A stretch of 64,000 nt of DNA from Zychaea mexicana (Eukaryota; Mucoromycota; Mucoromycetes; Mucorales; Lichtheimiaceae): the NCBI RefSeq assembly GCF_025766255.1, contig NW_026516687.1, positions 248,001 through 312,000 on the forward strand, in the 5' to 3' direction. Within the stretch, counting starts at the first letter, position 1. Each line of letters begins with the position of its first letter. Of the stretch, positions 22,401 through 34,835 are shown one piece after another. The notes under the pieces were generated by a model. That model was given only the letters and a program-made list of their open reading frames with translations, had not been told where the DNA came from and did no database searches. The position numbers were made by a program, and so were the translations under genes.

Positions 22401-24745
22401 TCTCGCTTGTATATCTGAATCTTTCAGTTCACCCTCTTTTTTGTTTCTTTCTTTGTATGTCCACACTATTTTTTATTGCTACGATTTAAGTATGCAAAAT
22501 ATGCACAAACTTATTAACATCGCGAGACATAGCGACTACTAAGAAGCGACGGCGTAAAGGCATGATTGAATAGAAAAAAAATGACATAATAAGAAATAAT
22601 GATACGAGGGAGGAACGTCATGCGGAAGGATGAGAAACAACGCGTGTATAACAAAAACGGCAAAAGATACAGTGAAAAAGTGTTCAAGCAAGGACTAAGA
22701 GTAGAAAGTATAGTTCTTAAAAGGAGGAACTGGAGTCAATATATTTGGTTACAAGAGTTAGAAAAGATACTGTGAAAATGATTATAATACTGCCGAGATC
22801 ATACAGCTTCTCCATCTCTGCTTTAACGTGGTCACCTACAGTATCAGAATCATTTAAGCTCACAATATCTGTCTTTTCGTGGATCAGTTGCACGCGTTGT
22901 GTGTGCGAAATTACATTAGTACAGAACCTCAATACTGTATTTTAAGTCCTTGGTTTCGGGAGCTGCCGACAGCTGAGTTGACTCACGGGGAGGTACTTTC
23001 GGTGATGCACACCTCAAATGCCAGTACACGGACAAAAATGCACCGAGCTAGGTGCACTTCCCAGCATGCACACCTAATTACCCTTCTTGATCTTCATTTA
23101 TATAGTCGCTTATTTCACCTTATTCGTATCCCTGAGGTGGTCAGATTTCTACACGGCGTGGCCCAAGCTAAAACCCCTCTCACGATAAGCTTCATATCGC
23201 GGAAAGCGAAACATCTAGGCTATGGCAATTTTACGAAGAACTTGATGGACTGCCACCGTCCTATGCTCGTCAAGGAAGCGAGAAATACTCGTTTTGATCG
23301 TAGGAGTAGCTCATAAAATAGGGCACGGCCCCTCGTTTCAGACATGTAGCCTCGCTTCTTGTACCGCTTTTCACGGCTCTGTAGGGTTCTAGCTTTAATA
23401 GTTGAGTGATTAGCAGCATCCTGTCTGGTCAAATCGCGAGCGTACATGGAATAGGTGGCAACATCGGTCAAATGATTTCTCATTTTGACACACGCGAGAA
23501 GTTTGTCACGTGGCTTACGTTCTACTTTTAATCATGGACGCCACCCTCGACGAGCCATCCTTTTGACGATTCCCCTAGACATCAAAAGTAGGGTTACTCT
23601 ACCTGTTAACAATCAATCTGTTATATGCATTGGAAACTTGATGCCTTTTTGAACGTGACGACTCGACTACTGTAAAAAGTGATCGGTCGCTTTTTCTTAT
23701 CTTCTGCTTTTCAGACCGATTATAGCTAGTTTCTACGTTCAATATATCTATCAGCGATAGAAGCTAGAGGCAGGATCATACTTGGATAAAAAAGTAGCAA
23801 AGCATTTACGACATTAAATCGGTACTTCCCTTACATACCTTCGATATTATGCTATCGCTGACGAAATATTTAGACAACAGGGATCAAGTATAGTATAACA
23901 ATTTGATATACGAGTGTAATAGTGAGTATGATTTCTTCATCTATTTGTATCGTAGCAGTGTCTTAATGGGTGCTCTTAATAATAGTAGTAATAATTCTGA
24001 AAAGCAAATTCGTCAGAAATCCAAGTTTTTACTGTGCATCTAGCCAGATGCCTCTTCTGCTATTTTAGTCCAAAAAACGGTGATATTTATAGTCATCGCT
24101 AGTAGTGGCCATGTCCTGGATACTTGTTGGCATGCTTACCGGTCTTCAGCCAGTATAAGAGCATATGTGCTTACTGTGTGATATGGTGATTGTAGCATCG
24201 GCTGTTATACAAAAAGGATTTTGGATTTACAAGTGGTGGGCTCTAACTGTAGAAACAATACCCTTATCGTAACTGCCATATGCCGTTTTAGCAGATCATT
24301 TTAAGAGAAAATGGCAGGGCATGAAATTATTGATTAAGTCTTCAAAGAAAATAGGTTTTAATATACAGTTACAGTTTCGAATCCGTGTTTGAAAGTATAT
24401 AAAGTTCATCCAGGACGGTGTGGATTATGTATTTGCTATAGCTCTGCCTGCTCAATCCTTAAGCATTACAAAGACTGCTTGCTTAGAGCAGTCCCATGGC
24501 CGACGCCTTTCAAAGCGATTGTATCTGAGTCGGGCAATCTGTGAAACTCGATTAACGATTTAGTTAGCCCCTCGCCGGCAAAGGTTACTTATGTTAATAT
24601 GTACAGACGAGCTGCATAAGAAATAGCACTTGATGGATGCTATGAAGTAAGCTCAACGTGGTTATTAAAAAACGGAGATAAAAAAGTTCTATAAAGTGTG
24701 CAGTTTTGTATGTTGTATGTACTGTACATGGAAATACTATTGTTT
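19457..24745. other. Gene desert, no supportable gene
   Basis: About 5.3 kb of AT-rich DNA. Short frames that look slightly protein-like include minus 21002-20781 (73 residues, with FEGEYDERLKRIIPVIDAAD and IRVYPYNLL), minus 22932-22717 (71 residues, hydrophobic end) and minus 23483-23220. I could not extend any of them by splicing into a recognised protein. They may be exons of unknown genes or relics. No tRNA, CRISPR or tandem repeat was seen here. Confidence 0.45.
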
Positions 24746-25627
24746 TCACCAATAATCATCATCATGACCCGGTTGGATAAATCCTACTGATACTCTACTC
24801 GATACCGGTTTCTTTTCTACTGGTCCAAAACGAGAAAATGGGAATAGAACGTATGTGACCTTAGCCTTAATTAATCCCATCGGTACCTACACCGTGCCAA
24901 TATAAAAAATCGCTTTAATTAGCTTTCCTCTCCTTTGATGAATTTACTTAGAAAACTTACAGTTCCAAATGTGTTACTATCTCTCGAATGGAATGCTTCA
25001 TCGCCTTCTACCCAGCAATGGCCCTTGGGCACATACACTATGTATTGTTGTATATTATCAATGGACAACGATACTTTATAACCAACGAGGATTCATTTGT
25101 TACCTAAAGATTTTTTATGCTTTAATGGTTGTACGGTATCACCTTCGAGAGCAATGATACGTTTTGTGAGCACACATTTTGGATCACTGGGGGAACTACA
25201 TAAGTGTATGTTTGCTGATGTTAGTTTTATACACGTGTCACAGACACAGGCACAAACTACAATATGTCAGCCTTAAGAGATACGACACAAACTCACTCAC
25301 GTCAAAGTAACTACTTCACCACGTTCAAACTCGTGGTCTGTTACGGCCCATTTGTTTAATAGTACGCGATCGCGCAACAATTGATTGCTATCAGGATTGA
25401 ATGTAGGCTATACAAAGGTGTAATGTCAACCAGTTCAGTGTGGGATTTTGGTTGTAATGTTGATCGTCTAGATCGCGCTTAATCGATCTTACTTGCATGG
25501 ACCGGCCATGGACTGTACCGTAACTGAACCCATGGTCGACGAAAAACATGACTACCGGAAACCATGCTAATGCTCGGGCCGCGGGTACAAAGTATGGGCT
25601 GCTTCGTACTCGCGAATATATGCCCAT
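24746..25627 (-). CDS. IMP2: Mitochondrial inner membrane protease subunit 2
   Basis: Five exons on the minus strand: 25627-25493, 25407-25301, 25195-25104, 25037-24961 and 24886-24746, total 552 nt, 183 residues, close to yeast Imp2 (177). It is a type I signal peptidase-like serine protease that removes sorting signals from proteins in the intermembrane space. A single N-terminal membrane segment (ALAWFPVVMFFVDHGFSYG) is followed by the nucleophile motif GRSMQPTFNP (Ser near residue 44), the lysine motif KRIIALEGD, and the family motif VPKGHCWVEGDE with DSNTFG and a VPMGLIKAK end. Every splice join restores these motifs. The ATG at 25627 places the membrane helix right after a short basic N-terminus; an upstream in-frame ATG at 25738 would add 37 residues and is less likely. 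Confidence 0.92.
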
Positions 25628-26508
25628 TTGTGTTATGTATACAAAAAAAAAGTTACGGCCGGGATTTGGTCTACCAGTATCGCCCAAAAAGGAAGCAGAT
25701 GAAGATGCGGCGTTTCTTTCGTAAGCTATGCATGCCAAACCCTACTACCTCGTCTTGTTCCAACTCTCATACAGCGCTATAGGCGAGTAGATCATATGGA
25801 CAGAATCTCGTAAAGAGCCAGAAGACGGCTTGGACAGAAAGAATTATACCAGTGCTCTGTTCATATGAGTTGAAATGCTAACAGCACTAAAGAGCATCTA
25901 AGAATGGTTGGCTCTTCATGATTCCATATACCGTAGAAATATACTCCTTTAAGAGTTACCACAGTTTAATAAGATAAAATCTCAAATATCATACCACGAG
26001 TACCTAGCAGTTGTTCCTGTAGCAAAGCTCTATGGTACTTGGTAACAGAGGATGAGTAGTATCGTCTGCGGGACGACTGGCTGGACACAATTGGATGCAT
26101 CATAGTGAGCTAAACAGATTCATAATAGTTTTAGTTATAAGTAATCATTATTTACGGCTAGCTATGATATCTACAAAGAATTCGACAACATAACGTATAT
26201 AACAAGTGTATTGTGTTTGCCAGTCAAGCATAACCAGACAACAGACGAGAAGCATTAATGAGCAGGCACTTTGATTCGCGGAATTTCAATTGGACGCCTG
26301 GTGCCCGTGTGCAACAGGACTTCTTGACAACGACTGTGAAGCTCCCTCTTTCCCCCACATTGGTAATCGGTACGTGTATGGCACCAGAAAGAAATTTTGA
26401 CGATCCATTATTGCGAAAAACGAACGGATGAATAGATGGATCGATGGATGAAACGGATGGACTGATGATTACGGGCGATTTTTTCCAATCTCATATCGAT
26501 AGGTCAAA
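25628..26508. promoter_or_regulatory. Divergent promoter region of IMP2 and RPL13
   Basis: A spacer of 880 bp between two divergent genes. A likely 5'UTR intron of RPL13 runs from GTACGT at 26370 to TCGATAG at 26502, ending just 6 bases before the ATG; ribosomal protein genes of fungi often have such introns. No other element is identifiable. Confidence 0.45.
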
Positions 26509-27323
26509 ATGGTATTGAAGCACAACAATCAATTGCCGAACCAACATTTCCGCAAGGACTGGCAGCGTCGCGTTAAGACCTGGTTCGATCAGCCCGGTCG
26601 CAAGAAGTCCAGAAGAACTGCACGCATCCAAAAGGCCGCTCGCATCGCCCCCAGACCCGTCGATGGTCTTTTGCGTCCTGCTGTCCGCTGCCCCACCCAG
26701 CGCTACAACATGAAGTTGCGTGCTGGCCGTGGTTTCACCTTGGAAGAACTCAAGGTACTAGAGAGATTTTTTTGCAAAAGAGTATATATACGAATTGAAA
26801 AGAGTTGAACACGATTATTAATTTTATGAACTTGGGGTGAATTTGTATTTTCAATAGGAAGCTGGTATCAACAAGAAGGTTGCCCGCACCGTCGGTATTG
26901 CCGTTGACCACCGCCGTCGCAACCACTCGCAGGAGTCTTTAGAATTGAACGTCCAGCGATTGAAGGCTTACAAGGCTAAACTCATTGTCTTCCCCCGCAA
27001 GGCTGGCAAGCCCAAGCAGGGTGACTCTGAGGCTGCTGAGGTTGCTTCCGCTGTCCAACTCCGTGGTGGTATCCTCCCCATCCAGCAGCTCGCTGCTGCT
27101 CCTGAGGCTCGTGCCATCACTGCCGAAGAGAAGTCCGTCAACGCTTTCAAGAAGCTCCGTTATGCTCGCTCTGAGGCCCGTACCCTCGGTGCCCGTGAGA
27201 AGCGTGCCCGTGACAAGGCTGAGGAAGAGGCTAACAAGGTACGTATTAAAGAAAGAAGGGGTATAATCAAAGGGCTTTTGCTATCGGGTGTCAAGCTAAT
27301 ACATATTTTATTAGAAAAAATAA
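26509..27323 (+). CDS. RPL13: 60S ribosomal protein L13 (eL13)
   Basis: Three exons: 26509-26754, 26858-27238 and 27315-27323, total 636 nt, 211 residues, the usual eL13 length. It is a structural protein of the large cytosolic subunit. The N-terminus [20 protein letters not shown], the [15 protein letters not shown] segment, [22 protein letters not shown] and the [19 protein letters not shown] segment are diagnostic. The last exon holds just two Lys codons and the stop after a TATTAG acceptor; reading through the GTACGT donor instead would add an unrelated tail, so the 9-nt exon is preferred. Codon use (GCC, GTC, AAG, CGC) is strongly biased, as expected for high expression. It is tail-to-tail with the GGT-like copy 1, 137 bp apart. 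Confidence 0.96.
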
Positions 27324-27460
27324 GTGGATTCTTATCGACCAATTACTATTTTTCACCCATCCTCATCTTGTACACACACAAAAAAATAAACACCAGTGCT
27401 GTTGTTGTTTTTCCTTGCCACATCATCAGAAAATGATTATTTTATACACGCTTTTCTTTT

Positions 27461-30100
27461 CTACCAGCCTGCAGCATGTCCGTCGCCGCGAGGGTCACTA
27501 CCAGCACCCAATACGAGTTTGCCGGTATGAGCATCCTTCTTCGCACGAATAATTTGACCGCGACCAAACATCGAACGTCCTTGGTCTCTGACGGTATAGC
27601 ATGTGTGGCCCATGGCTTCGAGCTTTTCAACTTCTTCAGGAGCAATACCGTCTTCGACATACACGACAGAGCTGGAGACGTCTGTAAAGCTATATGCATT
27701 GGCTGCTAACAGGCCGTCGGGCTTGGGTGGAGCGATGCAGATTCTAGGAAGATCGAGGGCGTGCTGGGGATTTGCAAGGTAGTGCAGTAAGTTCATGACG
27801 ACTTGGACATGGCCCTGAGGTTGCATAAAGGCGCCCATCACTTTTGTATATCGGCTCCATATCAGCAAACTTATGTTTTCGCAAAAAGGATCAGGGGTCT
27901 CATGCAATCGACTTACCGCCAAAGCAGGCTTCGAGATCATGATCGCCAGAGGGTGTCTTGCGCGTAATCATGGAGGGAATAATTGTGTGGTATGGTCGCT
28001 TCTTGGGGTTAATGCAGTTGGGATGACCCTCAATAAGTACAAAGTTACATCCTCGGTTGTGGAGCGTGAATCCACAGTTGTCAGGGACGATATGAGACTA
28101 CAGAGAAAATAGGTTGAAAGGATGAATATTAAGCCCATTCAACAGTCTATACCCACGATGAACAATACTTACTCCAAAGTGCATAAAGTTTGAGTTCTAT
28201 CATAAATAGATGTAGATACCGTGTAGATGAGTTATATTTAGTTAAAGGTATGAAAATATTACATTGTATGTAATACTTACAATGAAACTGCAGGCATTGC
28301 CTTCTCCATCCACGACAGAAAAGTAAACGGTATTACTAGTCTCGTCTGGGTATCCTTTTTCGACCTTGTCGTTTCGCTTCTTCAAATCCACCGATTTAGC
28401 ACGTTCTGAGAGATACTCTTTGCTCAAGAGCTTTTCAGTTGGCACAGGCAGCACTTGAGGATCAGTTACATAATAGCGGGTATCAGCAAATGCCAAACGC
28501 AGTGCTTCAATAATGATATGCAAGTACTCTGCCGAGTTGTGCTCGAGTTTGGCAAGATTCAATCCATGTTGCTCTTCCAAGGCACGGATAATACCAAGTG
28601 CAATCAATGCAGTGATGCCTTGACCATTGGGTGGGATTTCCCAGACGGTCCAATCATGATAATCTATGGAGATTGGGTCGACAAACTCGGACGTGTGTGA
28701 AGCAAGGTCTTCGTGTGTCATCAAGCCTCCACGAGACTTGACAGCATCAACAATAGCATCGGCAATGCGTCCCTTGTAAAACGCATCTTTGCCCTGAGCA
28801 GCAACGGCTTTGTAGGTTCTATTATTATCAAACGTGGTATTAATTTGAAAGAAAAAGATATAAAAGGATAATTTTCCTTTAAATGTCCATCCAGTGTTGT
28901 CAGATCAACTCACTCTGCAAGGTTCGTTAGTTGCATGATATCGCCCTCGGCAGGTGCACGAACGCCGTCAATAAGCATGTTATCTTTGGTGGTGTTTAAT
29001 TCTTTGAGGGTCTTTTCCTCTTCTTTCCACTACAGAATACGCCCTCTTATCGGTTAATTTCAGGTCCAGTGCTTTAAAACCCTTATTAAAGGTATACCGA
29101 TCGTGCTGAAATGTGCGACACTGGGAAACTTTAAAAAGAAAGAGTGATACAGTATAGATCAGTAAGTTATAGCCTTTACATAACAACACACAGTATCATT
29201 TCCCCCCCCAAAAAAAAAGTTAAAATAGATACCCGTTCTCGGCAAGGTCAATAGCAGGCTGCAAGACAGTAGCCATATCCACCTTTCCAGAGCCAAAATG
29301 CTCGACCGTGTCAACCCACGCAGCTGCGGCACCAGGTACAGTTACCGCATGGACGCTATAATTAGGGAGCGAAGAGCCATGAAGACTGGCTTTTTCACGG
29401 AGATACTCAATGGTGAGGGCAGCTGGAGTTCTGTGTTTTTGCGGGGAAGATGTTATAGGATTTTCATATCTCGCTTTGTGTAATACCCGTGTTCACTTGT
29501 TAGGCTTTTACCTTCCAGAACCGTTCAAACCACGGACTTTGCGAGTTTTGGCATCGTAAAACAAACAGAATGCATCGCCACCAATGCCGGTCGACGCGGG
29601 TTCTACAATGCACAAGTGTTAAATTAGGCTACAAAGTTAGTTGCGAAAGAGAGAGCGAAAGACAGTAGCGTTAATAAGCTAACCTGTAACATTAAGAGCA
29701 GCAGCTAAAGAAAGAAAAAAATTGAGTCAATACTGGTGTTCCACGCCGAGTGATAAACAATCATGCACTGTAGAATCCATTACCAACTGCAACAGCTGCA
29801 TCCTAGAGTATATAAGCGAGGTTAATAGTTGCAAGGTCAAGATACAGCCAGCTGGTAATGCTTACTTACAGCTGCATTTCCTCCTTTCTTGAGAATATCG
29901 ACACCTGCCTGCGTTGCAAGTGGTTGCCTACCAATTTATTTCGTTTTAATTATCATCTTTTCCATTTATCCAAAAGCTACATGTCACCATCAAATCGTTC
30001 TACTGCAAGAAAGAATTAGTACATACGAGCTAGCAACCATTCCATGGGTACCATACACAGCAGAACGACGTGAAATAAAGGGCAAAGTATCTAGAGTCAT
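27461..30100 (-). CDS. Gamma-glutamyltranspeptidase-like enzyme, copy 1
   Basis: Twelve exons on the minus strand: 30100-30027, 29927-29870, 29802-29784, 29704-29684, 29602-29512, 29430-29233, 29128-29098, 29029-28914, 28818-28281, 28196-28173, 28097-27917 and 27840-27461; 1731 nt, 576 residues. Ntn-hydrolase fold of the GGT family (YwrD-like branch): motifs [67 protein letters not shown], then the nucleophile in [10 protein letters not shown] (Thr near residue 366) and [13 protein letters not shown] at the end. The family makes a proenzyme that cleaves itself at that Thr and then hydrolyses or transfers gamma-glutamyl groups, as from glutathione. No signal peptide is visible. Unlike copies 2 and 3 it stops at AAGW with no AKL tail. 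Exons of 19, 21, 24 and 31 nt are shared with the other copies. Confidence 0.92.
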
Positions 30101-31491
30101 GCTACAATTCACTAGTTAATGGAGTGGGGAAGAACAACCGTTAGTCCGACCTCTCGGATGTACTTTATATGATAAGCTTTGGCGGCATCTGAATCACTTT
30201 TCTTAAAATAATACCCGGGTGCCTGTTTTCTTCACATCAATACGTTTCTACAATTCAGCTGACTGGCGCTACTACCAACCTGGTGGAAGCTCAGGTTAAA
30301 GTTAGCGCGTCGACAATCATGTAACGTTTGTCATGTTGATAGTTAGGGTTGTTGACAATCGATATCCACCAACGTTGTGGCTTTGGCCGATAAAGTGCAA
30401 CCAGATCAAGCTTTGTGCAACAAAAGCAATTCGTTGCCGCTGATTACGAATGGTCTTTGAATCCCCACTCTTGGTTTTCCTTTAGACTTGGAGATTGTAA
30501 GTATTACAGAGACCCGATAACCGGTGCCAATTCTAGATTTTGTTGATTTGTTTATTTAATTCTGCATGCTTCCAAACAAAGAAGATGTCTGACAATGCAG
30601 GTTCCCGGGTGGCATTTTGGAGACGTGGCTAAGCAACGAACATTGTAAGCGTTGGAGTCTCAAAGATGGGATATGACCGATCTGCTCCTAATCAAAAAAC
30701 CTAAAGCCCTGGATCGTGAGAACCCGGAATACTAACACATGTCTCATCATTATTGTTTGTCCTTGAGGTGTGACACTCCGTATACTATATAGCTAGAAAC
30801 AGTAAATATTTGAGAACTTCTTGGAGGAAATGTAGGAAAGAATAAGATTTCATGAAAAAGATTGTAGCCAGTAGCATTGAAGAATGTAATTATGACAAGG
30901 TATCATTCACTGTGCACTTAAATATATTACTTTGTACCAGATTCATTTTATAAAAAAAGCAGATAAATGAATCATCACTCAACAGCCTCATCCAGATCGA
31001 CAAGTATTATACGCTTGCAACTTCTCGTATCTACTGATGCATGCTTTTCTCTGGAATACATCATGTAATTAATGCTCCATTTTTAATTTTTGCAATACCT
31101 CCTTGTGACTCACAACGCCACCTATTTGAATTCGTCATGTACAGGCATCAGTAAGTAGCACCATTTTGACAGATACTGGATGACACTCGGAGGTTCGCAC
31201 GGGGTTTAGCATAGTCGTTGCCTACGCTTTTATTGATGAATGAATCAACAACAGCCTTTGATCTACTGGTTATGCGTTGTTTGTTGAAATTGTTGCTTAG
31301 ATTATACCTGCATTTTTAACTAGGTCGTTAACCTCTATACTAGAATGCGATATCAACCACGACCAAACTGCATCAACCTCATAAATGTGCTTCACAGTGA
31401 ATAACTACAAATAATAACGGCTATTTTATTTTATCATAATAAATGTCGCCGTTAATGCTCCCCATACCAACGAAACAAATCCCCATGTTTT
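30101..31491. other. Intergenic region between GGT-like copies 1 and 2
   Basis: Includes the promoter side of copy 1 (a TATA-like TATATGATAAG stretch on the plus strand near 30165). A short plus-strand frame around 30420-30545 reads like degraded coding sequence (ADYEWSLNPHSWFSF) but has stops on both sides and no match I know. Nothing else recognised. Confidence 0.4.
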
Positions 31492-34257
31492 TCAAAGCTT
31501 TGCCAGCCGAGTGAATCCTGACAATCCTGCGGCATGTCCGTCAACTCGCGGATCGCTGCCCGCGGCTAGTGCGCGTTTCCCAGTAAAGTCACCTCCCCTT
31601 ACTACGCGGATGATCTGACCAGCACCAAACGATGAGCGATTGCTATTATCCTCGGTAACAATACAAGTATGACCCATGGCTTCAAGTTGTTCAATAACAT
31701 GAGGCGCGATACCTTTTTCGAGGTATACTACAGAGTCCTTTACGTCCGTAAACATACGAGTCATTTGCTGTCTTGAACTATTGGCTGAAGTTTCATTCTG
31801 CGACTCAGGAGGAGCGATACAGATTCTGGGCAGGTCGACCGCATGTTGAGGGTTGGCAAGAAAATGCATCATATTCATGATTAATTGAATCTGTCCTTGA
31901 GGTTGCATAAATGCGCCCATGACTGACGTATATCATTAGTAGCGAGCTAAACATATATTTTCGTCTTTACTATTTCATAATTAAAATTAACTAACTTACT
32001 CCCAAAACAGATTTCAAGCTCATGTTCACTAGATGTTGTCTTGCGTGTAACCATTGTTGGAATGAGAGTGTGATAGGGTCGTTTTTTGGGACCAATGCAA
32101 TTGGGATGATCTTCCATAAGCACAAAGCTGCATCCTCGATTGTGGAGTGGGAACCCGCATCGGTCAGGTACAATAGTAGACTGAAAGTAAAGTTGAAGAT
32201 AAAGTTAAAGAACTGCCGACGCATGATCAATATACCACTGCTACTGAACATGTATAACTACATACCCCAAAATAAGCAAAAACCGAACTCTTTGATTACC
32301 ATTAAAGGGATTTTATTAGTTAGCATTCAGCTCTTTATCACGCAAGGTTGTATAACATCTCCCAGTCGCACTTATCTTTATCATCTACTTACAAGAACGC
32401 TACACGCGTTTCCTTGATCATCAACCACGGAAAAGTATACGGTATTGCTTGTTCGATCTGGATATCCCTTCTCGATCTTATCGTTTCGTGATTCAAAATC
32501 CACCAATTTGGCGCGCGCAGAAAGATATTGTTTACTCAAAAGTTTTTCGGTTGGAACCGGTACCACTTGGGGATCGGTTACATAATAGCGTGTGTCAGCA
32601 AATGCTAACCGCAGCACTTCAATGATAATGTGCAGGTACTCTGCTGAATTGTGTTCCATCTTCGAGAGGTCCAAACCGTTTTCTTCTTCCAAAGCGCGAA
32701 TGATGCCAAGCGCAATGAGTGTTGTAATGCCTTGGCTGTTTGGTGGCGGCTCCCATATAGTCCAACCATGATAGTCAAAGGAGATGGGATCCACTAGCTC
32801 GGACGTGTGTGAAGCTAAATCTTCATGAGTCATCAAACCTCCGCGAGACTGGATAGCTTCAATGATAGCATCGGCAATATGTCCTTTGTAAAACACCTCC
32901 TTGCCTCGCTCAGCAAGAAGCTTGTATGTCCTATATATGGCCAATTATAAAAACGTTGAGCCATTTCGTTGAAGTACGTTGTCGATCTAGAATTACCTTG
33001 CAAGGTCAAGCTGCTGCACAATGTCGCCTTCTTCAGGGGGGTGTATACCGCCAATAAGCAAATTATTCTCGGCATTGTTTGTTTTTTTGAGTAAGTCTTC
33101 CTTCTTCTTCCACTATTAGTCAGTTTATTCATTCATCAGTATTATCGTTACGAGCGTTCACAATTGATACTTGGAATAAGATATGACATACTGCTATCGA
33201 CGCCATGTAGGACGCTGGAAAACTTTTCATACCATAGATGATAAAGATATCAGCTAACGTGACCTTACAGAAAAAGTATCACTTCCCCGGATACAATGCC
33301 TTTTAGATATACTTTAATATGTAGTAATTCTTACCCGTGTTCAGCGAGAGCAATTGCTGGCTGCAAGACGTCTGCTATATCCAGCTTTCCGGACCCAAAA
33401 TGCTCGATCGTATCAGACCAGGCAGCAGCTGCACCAGGAACTGTCACTGCGTGAATGCTGGTGTTAGGAAGCGATGAATCTCGAATTTCACCAGTCTCTC
33501 GAATATGGTTGAATGTTAATGCAGCCGGGGTCCTATCTTCGCAAAAAAGCGATGTTTGGTTATTTGCGCCATATCAAAAATCCAGCATGATGCCCCCTTT
33601 CCTCTAATGCAGCTTGCTAATACCCAAAAAATTATACCTTCCAGTGCCATTAAGACCACTGATTTTGCGTGTTTTAGCATCGTAGTACAGACAGGAGAAA
33701 TCCCCACCGATTCCCGTGGACCCAGGCTCTATGCAGATGCTTTGGTTTAGGAGAATGTTGCATGAAACGGTCTATCAACAGGACTCAGTGTGCTTTAAAA
33801 ATTTACCAGTTACACCCAAAGCAGCGGCTAAAAATAAAAAGTTGGCAGGGGGATGTTTATCAATAGGGGTGTAGTTTGTTCAACTGTAAACATTTATGAA
33901 TGCAAAAGCGTTCGTACCCACTGAAATAGCTGCATCCTACAATAATATTTTTTTTGGATTACCATCGATGCTATATTTCCCCGTTAACCTAATGTCTGTC
34001 CTATTTGTATATGCTTCTTACAGCTGCATTTCCTCCTTTCTTCAAAATATCGATGCCAGCTTGGGTTGCAAGTGGCTGCCTAGAAAGTTGCATCGGCAGC
34101 ACCAATGTTGTAAGTTATCTAGGACTAGGTCATTGGTGGCCATTACTCTAGTATTCCATGTATACGCTATTGATTACACCTACGAGCTCGCAACCATTCC
34201 ATTAGTACCATACACCACAGAGCGACGTGAGATAAACGGCAAGGCTTCTGGACTCAT
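31492..34257 (-). CDS. Gamma-glutamyltranspeptidase-like enzyme, copy 2, with PTS1-type end
   Basis: Same twelve-exon plan as copy 1: 34257-34184, 34079-34022, 33936-33918, 33827-33807, 33728-33638, 33532-33335, 33222-33192, 33112-32997, 32930-32393, 32289-32266, 32180-32000 and 31922-31492; 1782 nt, 593 residues. Every family motif is kept: [23 protein letters not shown], the Thr nucleophile in [10 protein letters not shown] (near residue 366), [22 protein letters not shown] and [12 protein letters not shown]. It differs from copy 1 in the 24-nt exon (SSVFAYFG rather than NSNFMHFG) and in an insertion after IAPPES. The C-terminus ends in Leu-Ala-Lys-Leu; AKL is a recognised variant of the peroxisomal targeting signal type 1. 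The intact motifs suggest an active enzyme, perhaps in peroxisomes; the substrate is unknown. Confidence 0.91.
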
Positions 34258-34835
34258 AATAGTTAGCAAATGGGAGAAAAAGAGGATATGCACGTTCGCG
34301 GAAGTCAAGTCTTTTATATCAGATTTAAAAAACATTGCCCCGTAATTACAATCAGATCTACAAACACATATGCAGTTGGTCGCATTTACAAACAAAAAAC
34401 AGCAACAGGTTGTATTTCTTAGTAAAAGAGTAAAAAAAATCATCAATGAGGTAACGGGGCATCCAAGTTGAGCAGTATTTAGCGAAAATGATGAAATGCA
34501 ATGAGGTAACGAGATCGAAAGAAGATGATGGTGCTATGATTAATTTATTTAAGTCGCGGACCAGGTCAACGGAAAAGTGTAAAAAAATATAAGACGAGAA
34601 ACCAACAGCATCGTTGCAACGAATGCGGCCTTTCACAATTATGTATGGGACTGTGCTATTATTCAAAAAGTATTTACGAACATATCAGTAGTATACCAAC
34701 TTATGTATGTACGTGAGCTACGAAGCCTTTTGTTTCGCAGATGTAGCTAAAGTGTTTATTATAGGCATAAGCAAATATGCATTAGCAGTGTTACAAACAA
34801 AAATACAGTTCAGCCATTTTATCTAAGAAGCCTAC
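34258..34835. other. Intergenic region between GGT-like copies 2 and 3
   Basis: 578 bp holding the copy 2 promoter and copy 3 terminator. A TATA-like box on the minus strand (TATAAAAG near 34318) lies about 55 bases upstream of the copy 2 ATG. Nothing else recognised. Confidence 0.45.

Noticed and set aside
30420..30545. Possible coding relic in the GGT1-GGT2 spacer
   Set aside because: About 40 residues between stops, with no recognised homologue; not enough to call a pseudogene.
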